The translations under genes and the position numbers were made by a program. A DNA stretch of 64,000 nucleotides, from positions 31,175 to 95,174 of the forward strand of contig NZ_JNFB01000003.1 in NCBI RefSeq assembly GCF_000766145.1, read 5' to 3'. The notes under the pieces are model-generated. The model did not search any database. It saw only the letters and a program-made list of their open reading frames with translations, and had not been told where the DNA came from. Source of the stretch: Paenilisteria newyorkensis. GTDB taxonomy: Bacteria > Bacillota > Bacilli > Lactobacillales > Listeriaceae. Shown here piece after piece: positions 42,656 to 51,266 of this stretch (the stretch's first letter is position 1; every line of letters begins with the position of its first letter).

Positions 42656-43501
42656 CTAATATTTGCGATAAACATACACATCTTTCGGCTTCGGAATTTC
42701 ACCGTATTTCGTCACCTTGACAGCCGGGATATCCATTTTAAAAGGAGCATAGTATTCCTGCTCAATCACGCCGCTCACCTTCACCCACGTATCATTACTC
42801 AGGTCCGTCTCCTCATCCGGCATATGCACAAGCATTCCGTAAACGCCAGAATCCGCAACACAATGAATGATGCCAAAACGGAATACAAACAAATTCGCGC
42901 CCTTCGTCACCGGATCGTTATACACAAAGCCAGTAAATTCAACCCGCTTCCCTTCAAATTCACCAGGATAACTATAAATAATTTCCATCGTCATCAAATA
43001 ATTCTCATCCGTTACCTTAATTGGATCCTGATCAATAATTTGGGTCTTCTCTTTCGCAATCATCTTCTCATAATCAGACTTGCCAAAATAACCACTCGTA
43101 TCCGGCTTCAAAAACTGATTCATCGCATACGGATCATCGCCCGCCGCATTATTTTTAGGAAAATGGAATCCTTTTGCATCCACAATCGTCGAATTCAGCG
43201 TCGCAATCGGAAACATAAATCCAGCAATCAGCGGATAAACAAGCAGTCCATACACCAAAATCTTTTTCCAAAACGTATTCTCGCCGTCATGCGTGTGCCC
43301 CATATGCGCATGATCCTGCTCCAAATCCTCGTCGCGGAAAATCATGATAAGCTGCACCAAACCGAGGAAAAACGCAGCAATCATCGCAGCTAGAGACAAA
43401 TAGGAGTATTTCATATTAATATACTTACTAATATCGCCCGTCACGTGCAGTTGCATCAAGTAGAAGGCGAATCCGAATAAAATAAACACACGAAACATCA
43501 A
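42656..43501 (-). CDS. YcgQ-like membrane protein (TIGR03943 family)
   Basis: The 281-residue protein has two N-terminal helices, a His-rich loop (DHAHMGHTHDGEN), two more helices and a soluble domain with VEFTGFVYNDP and RFGIIHCVADSGVYGMLV. It pairs with the YcgR-like permease gene 12 bases upstream, as in B. subtilis and many other Firmicutes. The role is not established; the His-rich segments in both proteins hint at a metal ion. Family assignment is by appearance. Confidence 0.75.
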   Translation of the reverse strand: MMFRVFILFGFAFYLMQLHVTGDISKYINMKYSYLSLAAMIAAFFLGLVQLIMIFRDEDLEQDHAHMGHTHDGENTFWKKILVYGLLVYPLIAGFMFPIATLNSTIVDAKGFHFPKNNAAGDDPYAMNQFLKPDTSGYFGKSDYEKMIAKEKTQIIDQDPIKVTDENYLMTMEIIYSYPGEFEGKRVEFTGFVYNDPVTKGANLFVFRFGIIHCVADSGVYGMLVHMPDEETDLSNDTWVKVSGVIEQEYYAPFKMDIPAVKVTKYGEIPKPKDVYVYRKY

Positions 43502-43513
43502 AACGCCCTCTTT

Positions 43514-44533
43514 CTAAATAAATAATGCATAGACAAACACCGTCACCGTAACGCCGATCACGATAAATGCCACAAACTTCGCTTTAAAAGTCGCCAGCAT
43601 CATCATGAGATTTTTAATATCGAGCATCGGTCCAAAAACAAGAAACGCAACAATCGATTGCGTCGAAAAAACACTGCGGAAAGAAGCACCAATAAACGCG
43701 TCCGCCTCCGAGCAAAGCGATAAAACAAACGCCAAAACCATCATTAATAGGATTGACAAAACTGGCCCGTGCCCAATCGAAACGAGCGTCGACGTCTTAA
43801 TATACCTCTGCATCACCGCCGCTAGTAACGCGCCAAACACAAGAAATTTCCCAACTGAGAAAAATTCATCCACCGCATGTTGCAACGTATGCCAAATCCT
43901 ATCTTTCATCGGCATTTTAGCATCATCATGACTATGATCGTGATGATGCTGGTGTGCCGTCTCCATTGGCATCGTATGCGCCGTTCCCGAAGCAACCGCC
44001 CCGCCCATTCCGGCAATCGCCATCACAGCAGGTGCCTCAGCCTTCTCCCTGCGCTCACCCGCCGTTTCATACAATAGAAACTTTTCCTTCAAACCCTCAC
44101 CTTTATAAAAATAAGCAATCGCGTTCCCTACAACCATCGCGACGACTAAACTCCCTAAAACACGAAGCAGTGGCACTTCCCACGTACTTCCAAACGCAAC
44201 ATAGGTCGAAAATAGCACGACTGGATTAATGATTGGCGCCGTCAACATAAACGCGATTCCCGCATGAAGCGGTACCCCTTTTGCAATCAAATTCCGGACA
44301 ATCGGTACTATCCCGCACTCACACGACGGAAAAAGCACACCGATAACCGAACCAACAATCACCGCTAAAAATCGATTTTTGGGTATAATCTTAGCAATAA
44401 ACGCCTCAGAAATAAACATTTGAATGAAACCTGCAATAAAAACACCAATCAACACAAACGGCAAAGCCTCAATCATAATCGAGATAAAAATCGTATTCAT
44501 TTGTAAAAAAGAATCTGGTAAATTTTGAAACAT
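43514..44533 (-). CDS. YcgR-like permease (DUF318/PF03773 family)
   Basis: The 339-residue protein has about eight helices in two halves, each with the conserved pattern of this permease family: FPSCECGIVPIVRNL with PLHAGIAFMLTAPIINPVVLFST, and SLCSEADAFIGASFRSV with FGPMLDIKNLMM. The cytoplasmic loop between them is rich in His and Met (TMPMETAHQHHHDHSHDDAKM). It probably moves a small ion or metal complex with its YcgQ-like partner. It starts the two-gene operon, from the promoter at 44580-44608. Confidence 0.82.
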   Translation of the reverse strand: MFQNLPDSFLQMNTIFISIMIEALPFVLIGVFIAGFIQMFISEAFIAKIIPKNRFLAVIVGSVIGVLFPSCECGIVPIVRNLIAKGVPLHAGIAFMLTAPIINPVVLFSTYVAFGSTWEVPLLRVLGSLVVAMVVGNAIAYFYKGEGLKEKFLLYETAGERREKAEAPAVMAIAGMGGAVASGTAHTMPMETAHQHHHDHSHDDAKMPMKDRIWHTLQHAVDEFFSVGKFLVFGALLAAVMQRYIKTSTLVSIGHGPVLSILLMMVLAFVLSLCSEADAFIGASFRSVFSTQSIVAFLVFGPMLDIKNLMMMLATFKAKFVAFIVIGVTVTVFVYALFI

Positions 44534-44579
44534 ATGTTCACTTCCTTGCCTCTTTCAGTTTTGCTAAGCTAACCTCTTG

Positions 44580-44608
44580 ATTTTATGCTTCTTGGGGCAA
44601 GAAATCAA
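44580..44608 (-). promoter_or_regulatory. Promoter of the ycgR-ycgQ pair with internal dyad
   Basis: On the minus strand TTGATT and TAAAAT are 17 bases apart. The spacer is itself a dyad, TCTTG-CCC-CAAGA, a position where a regulator could act. It does not fit the Zur or Fur consensus. Confidence 0.6.
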
Positions 44609-44697
44609 GTTGTACATGTCATTTTGAAGTCATACAAATAAAGATAGTAAGTAAAGCCAATGTATCGCGACTCTACCTACCATCTCTCTATACTTTA

Positions 44698-46026
44698 TTA
44701 ACCTCCAATTTGTACATCTAAATCATCCACTTCTACGTAAGCACCATACCCGATTTTTGTCCTCCCCCAACTACTTTCATATTTCAGTTTATTTACGTTT
44801 CCTATTACATCAACGTTAAATAGTTGATGATTAATAAAATAATAAGTCGTGCTGTTGCCGTCTAGTCTCACACCAGAGAGGCTAGAATAGCTACCTGTTG
44901 AATTGCCAATCAAATTTCGTAATTGGAGTGTTGCTGCGTCTATCCATTTTATTTCGAGTAAAGCTACATCATCAGGACTCAGTATGCTTAATGTTCTACC
45001 AAGATTTTGATTGTGTGCATTAATACGTTCCAATGGTTTAGAAGAAATCGTAGGAGCCCAATCTGATAATATTTTACTATTCATTATTTGATTCCCACTA
45101 ATATCCACGGTGACCAGTTTTGCTAGCTTTGTTGCTGGAACAATGCCCTCGTTCGTAATTCTGTTGTTATCCAGTTTTAGCGTCTTTAAATTGCTTGCAT
45201 ACTCGATTCCTGTTAAATCCACAATACCTTTATCCAATGCTGTAAATTCCGTTAAGGTTTCCATCTTTGTTTTTGTGATTTGATTGTCATCCGTTACACG
45301 AAGCGCCTCTTTTATAGCTGTGCGCAAATGACTATCGGGAATTTCGACTACTTCATCTGGAATGGTCGTCGATGGATCTGCGACGATATTCCAGTTTAAG
45401 GAGGCTTGCTGTTTCCCAACCGTGGCGTCTTTCGGAATCGTTAGCGTCACGCCGTCCATTCCGCCAAGTAACGCCGAGTGACTCCCCATTCCAGCATTTT
45501 CTCCTGCAATCAGTAAATCTATCTCATCGCCGTCACTAGCAAGCTCGCCACCGACCGTCTCGATACCTTTGTCAGCGCCATTATATTCTGGTTGGAACCC
45601 AAGAACACCGCCACGAACAAGCTCACCATTTTGCGATACTTTTAAAGACCAACCTTCTCCAGTCCCACGTAAATCGGCAACATTGATAAACGCTGGTAGC
45701 TCTTGATCGGTTTTCGTCTTCACTTTTTCAGCGTGTAGCGTTTCTTTCCGACCCGTTAATGTGACATCGCCAAAATTCAAGTCTGATACGTGGTTAATTC
45801 GCAATGCACCAGGATTCGGATTGATTGGGTCAACTGGCACGCTAGGCTCTCCTGGATCGATTGGATTTGTGATTTCAGGATCAGTCGTGCCTGTCCCTGG
45901 TAAAATTCGAATGGACGCCTCGCTTTCGGCACTGTCTGGTCCATCAAATGTTGCTGCTAACACCGAATTTCCCGATGTTGTCGTAACCAGTAAACCAGTC
46001 ATGACAATGATACTTAATTTCTTCAT
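44698..46026 (-). CDS. Secreted WxL-domain protein with C-terminal leucine-rich repeats
   Basis: A signal peptide (residues 1-25, ending VLAA) leads to a Pro-rich linker with repeated DPE/NPIDPG units. Residues 70-215 resemble a WxL cell-wall-binding domain: LNFGDVTLTG, GTGEGWSLKVSQNG and the closing ASLNWNIVADP. Residues 225-350 are internalin-like leucine-rich repeats (IPDSHLRTAIKEAL, LTEFTALDKGIVDLTGIEYASNLKTL, KLDNNRITNEG). The last 90 residues form a beta-rich domain. There is no LPXTG, so attachment would be noncovalent through WxL. Having WxL before rather than after the repeats is unusual. No partner DUF916 gene is adjacent. Confidence 0.8.
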   Translation of the reverse strand: MKKLSIIVMTGLLVTTTSGNSVLAATFDGPDSAESEASIRILPGTGTTDPEITNPIDPGEPSVPVDPINPNPGALRINHVSDLNFGDVTLTGRKETLHAEKVKTKTDQELPAFINVADLRGTGEGWSLKVSQNGELVRGGVLGFQPEYNGADKGIETVGGELASDGDEIDLLIAGENAGMGSHSALLGGMDGVTLTIPKDATVGKQQASLNWNIVADPSTTIPDEVVEIPDSHLRTAIKEALRVTDDNQITKTKMETLTEFTALDKGIVDLTGIEYASNLKTLKLDNNRITNEGIVPATKLAKLVTVDISGNQIMNSKILSDWAPTISSKPLERINAHNQNLGRTLSILSPDDVALLEIKWIDAATLQLRNLIGNSTGSYSSLSGVRLDGNSTTYYFINHQLFNVDVIGNVNKLKYESSWGRTKIGYGAYVEVDDLDVQIGG

Positions 46027-46131
46027 AAATGTGTCGCACTCCTTTAAAATTTTACTTTAAAGGTTAATGATACCTGTACGCTCACCGTTCCGCCATCACT
46101 TCTTTTACAGTTTTTCGGAAAATTACGATAG

Positions 46132-46178
46132 AAAAAAGCAACGAGCATACATCTAATTTTAGATTTATACTCGTCGCC
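46132..46178 (-). terminator. Terminator of the VOC-family gene
   Basis: On the minus strand GCGACGAGTATAAATCT pairs with AGATGTATGCTCGTTGC, followed by TTTTTT. Confidence 0.85.
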
Positions 46179-46187
46179 TTTCACATG

Positions 46188-46634
46188 TTATTTAGCAAAT
46201 CGCGAATACGGTTGCGCGTGGAACATCCATGTTAAACCGTATTTATCTTTAATAATACCCATTCTACCGCCCCAGAATTGTTCTTTTAGCGGGTCGATAA
46301 TTTCTACACCACTTTCTGTGACATTCTTGTATAGCGTCTCTAGTGCCGCAACTTCTTCTGCGTCTTCTGAATTGAAATCAAGCATCAACGTAACGCTTGA
46401 GGAAAACGGTTCGCCTTCACCAAAACGGTCGCTACAGAAAATCGTATTTCCCAACACAACAAATCCGCCATGAATCGTTGTATCTTCTAAATTATCTGTT
46501 GTTACGCCCCATTCTTTCGCCATGTTCGCATCCATTTTCATGCGCTCCAATAAAGTTGCTCCAAACACGTCTTTATAGTATTCCATCGATTCTTTCGCAT
46601 TTTCAAAACTTAAATAGGAATGTAATTTTGCCAT
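46188..46634 (-). CDS. VOC-family protein (PhnB/glyoxalase-like)
   Basis: The 148-residue protein has the paired beta-alpha-beta-beta-beta units of the vicinal-oxygen-chelate fold, closest in look to PhnB-like proteins (HSYLSFENAKESMEYYKDVFGATLLERM, SVTLMLDFNSED, FWGGRMGIIKDKYGLTWMF). Metal-ligand residues of true glyoxalase I are not clear. The function is unknown; some relatives bind antibiotics, others have no known activity. The ATG at 46634 has AAAGGTGG eight bases upstream. Confidence 0.82.
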   Translation of the reverse strand: MAKLHSYLSFENAKESMEYYKDVFGATLLERMKMDANMAKEWGVTTDNLEDTTIHGGFVVLGNTIFCSDRFGEGEPFSSSVTLMLDFNSEDAEEVAALETLYKNVTESGVEIIDPLKEQFWGGRMGIIKDKYGLTWMFHAQPYSRFAK

Positions 46635-46746
46635 CTTATTTTCCACCTTTCAAATGAAGTTACATCTGGATTATAAGGGATGGATCGATGAATTACAATC
46701 TATAACCTAGCTGCACACAAAAGTTGGGTGATTTCACAGAAATGGT

Positions 46747-47820
46747 CTACTTACGATACATTTTGAATTCCAAGAATAATTCATTATAATGCGCCAACAT
46801 TTTCTTTCCTAGATTATCGTAAACCTCTAAGTTTTTCAATTGGTCTAGGTCTGGATAGAAGCGTTCATCACTCGAAATTTCTTTTGGCAAAAGTTTCACC
46901 GCGGCTTCATTTGGCGTCGCATAACCAACATATTCCGCATTTTGCGCTGCATTTTCAGGTTTTAGCATGAAATTGATGAATTTATGCGCCCCATCGACGT
47001 TTTTCGCAGTTTTCGGGATGACCATATTATCAAACCATAGATTCGAGCCCTCTTTTGGAATCACGTACTCCAAATCCTCATTTTGGTCCAGCATCTCGGC
47101 AGCCTCACCAGAGAACGTCACCGCAACTCCGGCCTCATTTCCAGCCATCAAAATCTTGATTTCATCCCCAACAATCGCCTTCACATTCGGCGTCATTTCC
47201 TTCAATTTCATCAACGCTTCCTGCAATTGCGCCTCATCCGTACTGTTCAGCGAGAAGCCAAGGCTGTTCAGTCCCAGCCCCATCACCTCACGCGCACCGT
47301 CAATGAGCAGAATCTGATTTTTCAATTCCGGGCGCCACAAATCATTCCAACTCGTGAACGGGATGTCCTGAATCATTTTCTTGTTGTAAATAATGCCCAG
47401 CGTGCCCCAGAAATACGGCATCGAATACTTGTTTCCCGGATCAAACGACAAGTCCATAAAACGCGGATTCAAGTACTTCATATTCGGCAATTTCGCCTTA
47501 TCGAGCGGAATCAACAAATTCTCCTCCCGCATCTTACTAATCGCGTAATCACTCGGCACCGCGATGTCAAACGTTGTCCCGCCTTGCTCAATCTTCGTCA
47601 TCATCGCCTCATTCGAATCAAACGTCTGGTAAATCACTTTGATACCAGATTCTTTTTCAAATTTTTTCAGTAAGTCGGGGTCCACATAATCGCCCCAATT
47701 GTAAATTGTCAGCGTGTTGCCGCCTGAATAGCCTTCCGATTTGTTCAGCGAATACGTCAGCACCATCATCAGAAGCGCCGCAACAACGACCAGACCAAAA
47801 ACACGAACTAATTGCTTCAT
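46747..47820 (-). CDS. potD: Spermidine/putrescine-binding protein PotD
   Basis: The 357-residue protein is the extracellular polyamine-binding component. TLTIYNWGDYVDPDLLKKFEKESGIKV, VPSDYAISKM and the WGTLGIIYNKK block are characteristic. The N-terminus is a single hydrophobic helix without a lipobox Cys, so it is either a membrane-anchored or a signal-peptidase-I-cleaved protein, unlike most Gram-positive binding proteins. It overlaps potC by four bases and ends the operon. Confidence 0.93.
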   Translation of the reverse strand: MKQLVRVFGLVVVAALLMMVLTYSLNKSEGYSGGNTLTIYNWGDYVDPDLLKKFEKESGIKVIYQTFDSNEAMMTKIEQGGTTFDIAVPSDYAISKMREENLLIPLDKAKLPNMKYLNPRFMDLSFDPGNKYSMPYFWGTLGIIYNKKMIQDIPFTSWNDLWRPELKNQILLIDGAREVMGLGLNSLGFSLNSTDEAQLQEALMKLKEMTPNVKAIVGDEIKILMAGNEAGVAVTFSGEAAEMLDQNEDLEYVIPKEGSNLWFDNMVIPKTAKNVDGAHKFINFMLKPENAAQNAEYVGYATPNEAAVKLLPKEISSDERFYPDLDQLKNLEVYDNLGKKMLAHYNELFLEFKMYRK

Positions 47821-48626
47821 TTTTTCGGCACCTCCATCGCTTGTGCGGCCTTCGCATTGCGCTGATTAATGAAGTAGTAGCCAATCACGAGCACAATCGT
47901 AAATAGGAATAGCAAGGTCGACAACGCATTAATCGATAGCGAAATCCCCTGGCGCGCCCGCGAATAAATCTCTACAGAAAGCGTCGAAAAGCCATTTCCC
48001 GTTACGAAGAAAGTCACCGCAAAATCATCGAGTGAATACGTTAAAGCCATAAAGAATCCGGCAAAAACACCAGGCGAAATATACGGCAAAATCACCTTGC
48101 TAAGCACGTTCCACTGGCTTGCTCCCAAGTCACGCGCCGCATCAATCAGCGTCGGACTCATCTCTTGCAATTTTGGCAAAACCATCAAGACGACAATCGG
48201 AATACTAAACGCAATATGCGATACGAGTACCGAAATAAAGCCCAGTTTCACACCTAAAATCGTAAAGAAGATCAGGAACGAAGCACCAATCACAACATCC
48301 GGACTAACGATCAGCACGTTGTTCAAGCTCAGCAATGAATTTTTGGCAAACGGGCGCGGCATGTAGCGAATCGCCAGTGCACCGAGAACGCCAAGAATCG
48401 TTGCTACAACAGAAGAAAGTAGCGCAATCACGAACGTATTCAACACGATGATTAACAGTCGCGTATCCTGAAATACTTCTTTATAATAATCCCACGTAAA
48501 GCCACTAAAATGATTCATCGTTCCGCCCGCATTAAAGGAGTAGAACATCAAATAGAAGATTGGCGCGTACAAAACAAAGAATACGACGGCTAAATAAATT
48601 TTTCCCAACTTGTTATTTTTCTTCAT
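47817..48626 (-). CDS. potC: Spermidine/putrescine ABC permease PotC
   Basis: The 269-residue permease has six helices and the EAA loop DAARDLGASQWNVLSKVILPYISPG that docks the ATPase. It overlaps potB and potD by four bases on each side, so the three are translationally coupled. Confidence 0.94.
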   Translation of the reverse strand: MKKNNKLGKIYLAVVFFVLYAPIFYLMFYSFNAGGTMNHFSGFTWDYYKEVFQDTRLLIIVLNTFVIALLSSVVATILGVLGALAIRYMPRPFAKNSLLSLNNVLIVSPDVVIGASFLIFFTILGVKLGFISVLVSHIAFSIPIVVLMVLPKLQEMSPTLIDAARDLGASQWNVLSKVILPYISPGVFAGFFMALTYSLDDFAVTFFVTGNGFSTLSVEIYSRARQGISLSINALSTLLFLFTIVLVIGYYFINQRNAKAAQAMEVPKK

Positions 48627-49432
48627 TTCACCGCCCCTTTCTTCCGTTTGGCACCACTTACAAACATAATAATAAACATCGCAATAATCAAGAATACGCC
48701 AATTGTCGAGCCCATTCCCCAGTCCTGTGTCACCAAGAAATGCTCCTCAATCGCAGTCCCAAGCGTAATCACCCGGTTTCCCGCAATCAGACGCGTAATC
48801 ATAAAGAGCGACAAGGCCGGAATAAACACCGCTTGACATCCCGCTTTGACCCCATCTAGCGTAATCGGAAAAACAACCCGCCAAAAAGTAGTCCAGCGCG
48901 TAGCACCCAAATCCTGCGCCGCGTGTGTGAGCGACGGATTCATCTCCTCGAGTGCATTATAAATCGGCAAAATCATAAACGGAATAAAAATATACGTCGA
49001 CACAAACAGGAAACTAAAGTCCGTAAACAAAATCTGCTGCGTGCCGATCCCGATAAATTCTAAAAACTTGTTTGCCGTCCCGTACGTCCCAAAAATCCCC
49101 ATAAACGCGTAGGCTTTCAACAACAAATTAATCCAAGTCGGCAAAATAATCAACAATAACCAAAGCTGTTTATGCTTCAATTTTGTCAAAACGAGCGCCG
49201 TCGGATATGAAATCAATAAGGTGAATAGCATAATCAAAAACGCATACCAGAACGAGCTCACCGTCATTTTTAAATAAACCGGCGTAAAGAAATTCACGTA
49301 ATTCGAAAACGTAAAGTTGCCATCGATATCAAAAAACGAATAGTAGGCGATCAACACGATCGGCGCAATAACAAACAGCAAAATCCAAAAGGCATAAGGA
49401 ATCAGATAAAAAGTCCGCGCTCGTCTCGTCAT
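48623..49432 (-). CDS. potB: Spermidine/putrescine ABC permease PotB
   Basis: The 269-residue permease has six helices and the EAA loop HAAQDLGATRWTTFWRVVFPITLDG. It lies four bases after potA and forms the second half of the membrane channel with PotC. Confidence 0.94.
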   Translation of the reverse strand: MTRRARTFYLIPYAFWILLFVIAPIVLIAYYSFFDIDGNFTFSNYVNFFTPVYLKMTVSSFWYAFLIMLFTLLISYPTALVLTKLKHKQLWLLLIILPTWINLLLKAYAFMGIFGTYGTANKFLEFIGIGTQQILFTDFSFLFVSTYIFIPFMILPIYNALEEMNPSLTHAAQDLGATRWTTFWRVVFPITLDGVKAGCQAVFIPALSLFMITRLIAGNRVITLGTAIEEHFLVTQDWGMGSTIGVFLIIAMFIIMFVSGAKRKKGAVK

Positions 49433-49436
49433 CTCA

Positions 49437-50528
49437 TTACGCCTCTTCGTAACTTTCTAGACGGGCATCAAACTCTTCTTCGGTTTCCCCAAGACGCATA
49501 ATATGGATTGCTTCTGGATCAAACGCCAGTCCTAATTTTTCACCAATTCGTGCTTTTTTAGTCGAATGCACAAGCCACTCATTCCCGTCCTCATCGATAC
49601 AACCAATCTCATAGTGAACGCCGCGGAACAAGACCCAGTCAACCGTCACGCGCAGATTCCCTTTTTCCTCCGCCGTAATTTCCAAATCCTCCGGTCGAAT
49701 AATGACTTCGACAACCTCATTCGGATTGAAACCTTGGTCGACACACTCAAACCGGCGTTCCACAAACTCGACCTCGAAATCCTGCACCATTTTACCAGAA
49801 ACGATGTTCGACTCCCCGATAAAGTCCGCCACAAAGCGATTAATCGGCTCATCATAAATGTCCATCGGCGTCCCACTTTGCTGAATCTCGCCCTTATTCA
49901 ACACAAAAATCTCATCGCTCATCGCGAGCGCCTCTTCTTGATCATGCGTGACAAAAATAAACGTAATGCCAAGCCGACGTTGCAAATCACGCAACTCATA
50001 TTGCATCTCCGTCCGCAACTTCAAATCAAGTGCCGACAACGGCTCATCTAGCAAAATAACTTCCGGCTCATTCACAATCGCGCGCGCAATCGCCACACGT
50101 TGACGCTGACCACCAGACATTTCCGTAATCTCACGCTGCTCATATCCCGCCAAATTCACAAACCGCAACGCCTCCGTCACTTTTTGCTGAATCACGTCTT
50201 TCTTCAATTTCTTAATACGCAACCCAAAAGCCACATTCTCAAACACATTCAAGTGCGGAAATAGCGCATAATCCTGAAAAACCGTATTGACCGGTCGCTT
50301 ATTCGCCGGAATATCATTAATCACCTTATCATTCAGAAAAATCTTGCCATCACTTGCCTCCAAAAAACCAGCAATCAGCCGCAAAATCGTCGTTTTACCA
50401 CAACCAGACGGCCCGAGCAGCGTATAGAATTTCCCTTTTTCAATCTCAAAACTTACATTATCAAGTACTGGTGGATCATTATCGAACTGCTTTGTCACAT
50501 TTTCAAAGCGAATAATTGTTTCTGCCAT
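49437..50528 (-). CDS. potA: Spermidine/putrescine ABC transporter ATPase PotA
   Basis: The 363-residue ATPase has Walker [10 protein letters not shown], signature MSGGQRQR and Walker [14 protein letters not shown]-terminal TOBE domain (about 240-345) is present. It follows the regulator gene by 14 bases. Transport of polyamines is assigned from the full PotABCD set. Confidence 0.95.
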   Translation of the reverse strand: MAETIIRFENVTKQFDNDPPVLDNVSFEIEKGKFYTLLGPSGCGKTTILRLIAGFLEASDGKIFLNDKVINDIPANKRPVNTVFQDYALFPHLNVFENVAFGLRIKKLKKDVIQQKVTEALRFVNLAGYEQREITEMSGGQRQRVAIARAIVNEPEVILLDEPLSALDLKLRTEMQYELRDLQRRLGITFIFVTHDQEEALAMSDEIFVLNKGEIQQSGTPMDIYDEPINRFVADFIGESNIVSGKMVQDFEVEFVERRFECVDQGFNPNEVVEVIIRPEDLEITAEEKGNLRVTVDWVLFRGVHYEIGCIDEDGNEWLVHSTKKARIGEKLGLAFDPEAIHIMRLGETEEEFDARLESYEEA

Positions 50529-50542
50529 TTGCGTCTTCCTCC

Positions 50543-51085
50543 TTACAAATACGAATCCGTCGCCACCAAAATCAGCGTCGCCGGCACGTCTTCCTCATTA
50601 CAAATTTGGTGTTCATCCGAAGCATGGAAATAAATTGCCTCGCCTTTTTCCGCCGTATATATTTTCCTACCTAATTTGATAGTCACTTTCCCCTCTAACA
50701 CATAGGCAAACGTCTCTGATAACGAAGGCTCAAATTGTTTAAAAGCCCCTTTTCCAGAGAGCGTTAAATACACTGGTTCGATTTCCTTCTCGTTCGATTC
50801 AGGTACCAACCACTTTACTTGATACCCTTTTTCCTCATCTTCAAAAAAAGTATGCTCACTCGCGCCGTACACAACCTTCTGCTCCTGCTCTTCCTCATCA
50901 AAAAATTCTTTCGGCGTACAGCCCAGCACCTCTAAAATATCAAATAACGTTTCAATAGAAGGCGAGCTCAAATCGCGCTCCAACTGTGAAATATAGCCCT
51001 TCGTCAGATCCGTTCGCTCCCCAAGCTCTTCCTGCGTCAAATTCTTGCTAAGTCGTAAATTCTTAATCCGCTTGCCAATATCCAT
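50543..51085 (-). CDS. puuR: Polyamine-responsive XRE-cupin regulator (PuuR type)
   Basis: The 180-residue protein has an XRE helix-turn-helix (residues 1-60: [33 protein letters not shown]) and a cupin at about 105-175 ([28 protein letters not shown]). This layout is that of PuuR-like regulators which bind polyamines through the cupin. As the first gene of the pot operon with two dyads in its promoter, it most likely represses potABCD and itself when polyamines are abundant. Confidence 0.9.
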   Translation of the reverse strand: MDIGKRIKNLRLSKNLTQEELGERTDLTKGYISQLERDLSSPSIETLFDILEVLGCTPKEFFDEEEQEQKVVYGASEHTFFEDEEKGYQVKWLVPESNEKEIEPVYLTLSGKGAFKQFEPSLSETFAYVLEGKVTIKLGRKIYTAEKGEAIYFHASDEHQICNEEDVPATLILVATDSYL

Positions 51086-51103
51086 AGTCGCAACCTTCCC
51101 ATT

Positions 51104-51152
51104 AGTTTAGTAGAAGTAAACTCCGAGTCATTATTGTTTAGTAATAGTAAAC
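51104..51152. promoter_or_regulatory. Tandem operator dyads before the puuR-pot operon
   Basis: Two copies of GTTTA-N7-TAAAC lie at 51105-51121 and 51136-51152; the first extends to AGTTTA/TAAACT. Their centres are 31 bases apart, close to three helical turns, which places both on one face of the DNA. They sit just upstream of the puuR start codon and are the probable PuuR operators. Confidence 0.75.
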
Positions 51153-51210
51153 TCCATGTTTACCACAGCACCGCTAATTATACATCATTCCCCCCTACAA
51201 TCGCAATACT

Positions 51211-51260
51211 TTTTTTGCAAAAAAACAAGCCTGTGAAAGTTTGATACTCCCATCAGGCTT
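51211..51260 (-). terminator. nhaP terminator
   Basis: On the minus strand GCAAGCCTG pairs with CAGGCTTGT across a long loop, followed by seven T. Confidence 0.85.
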
Positions 51261-51266
51261 GCCTAT

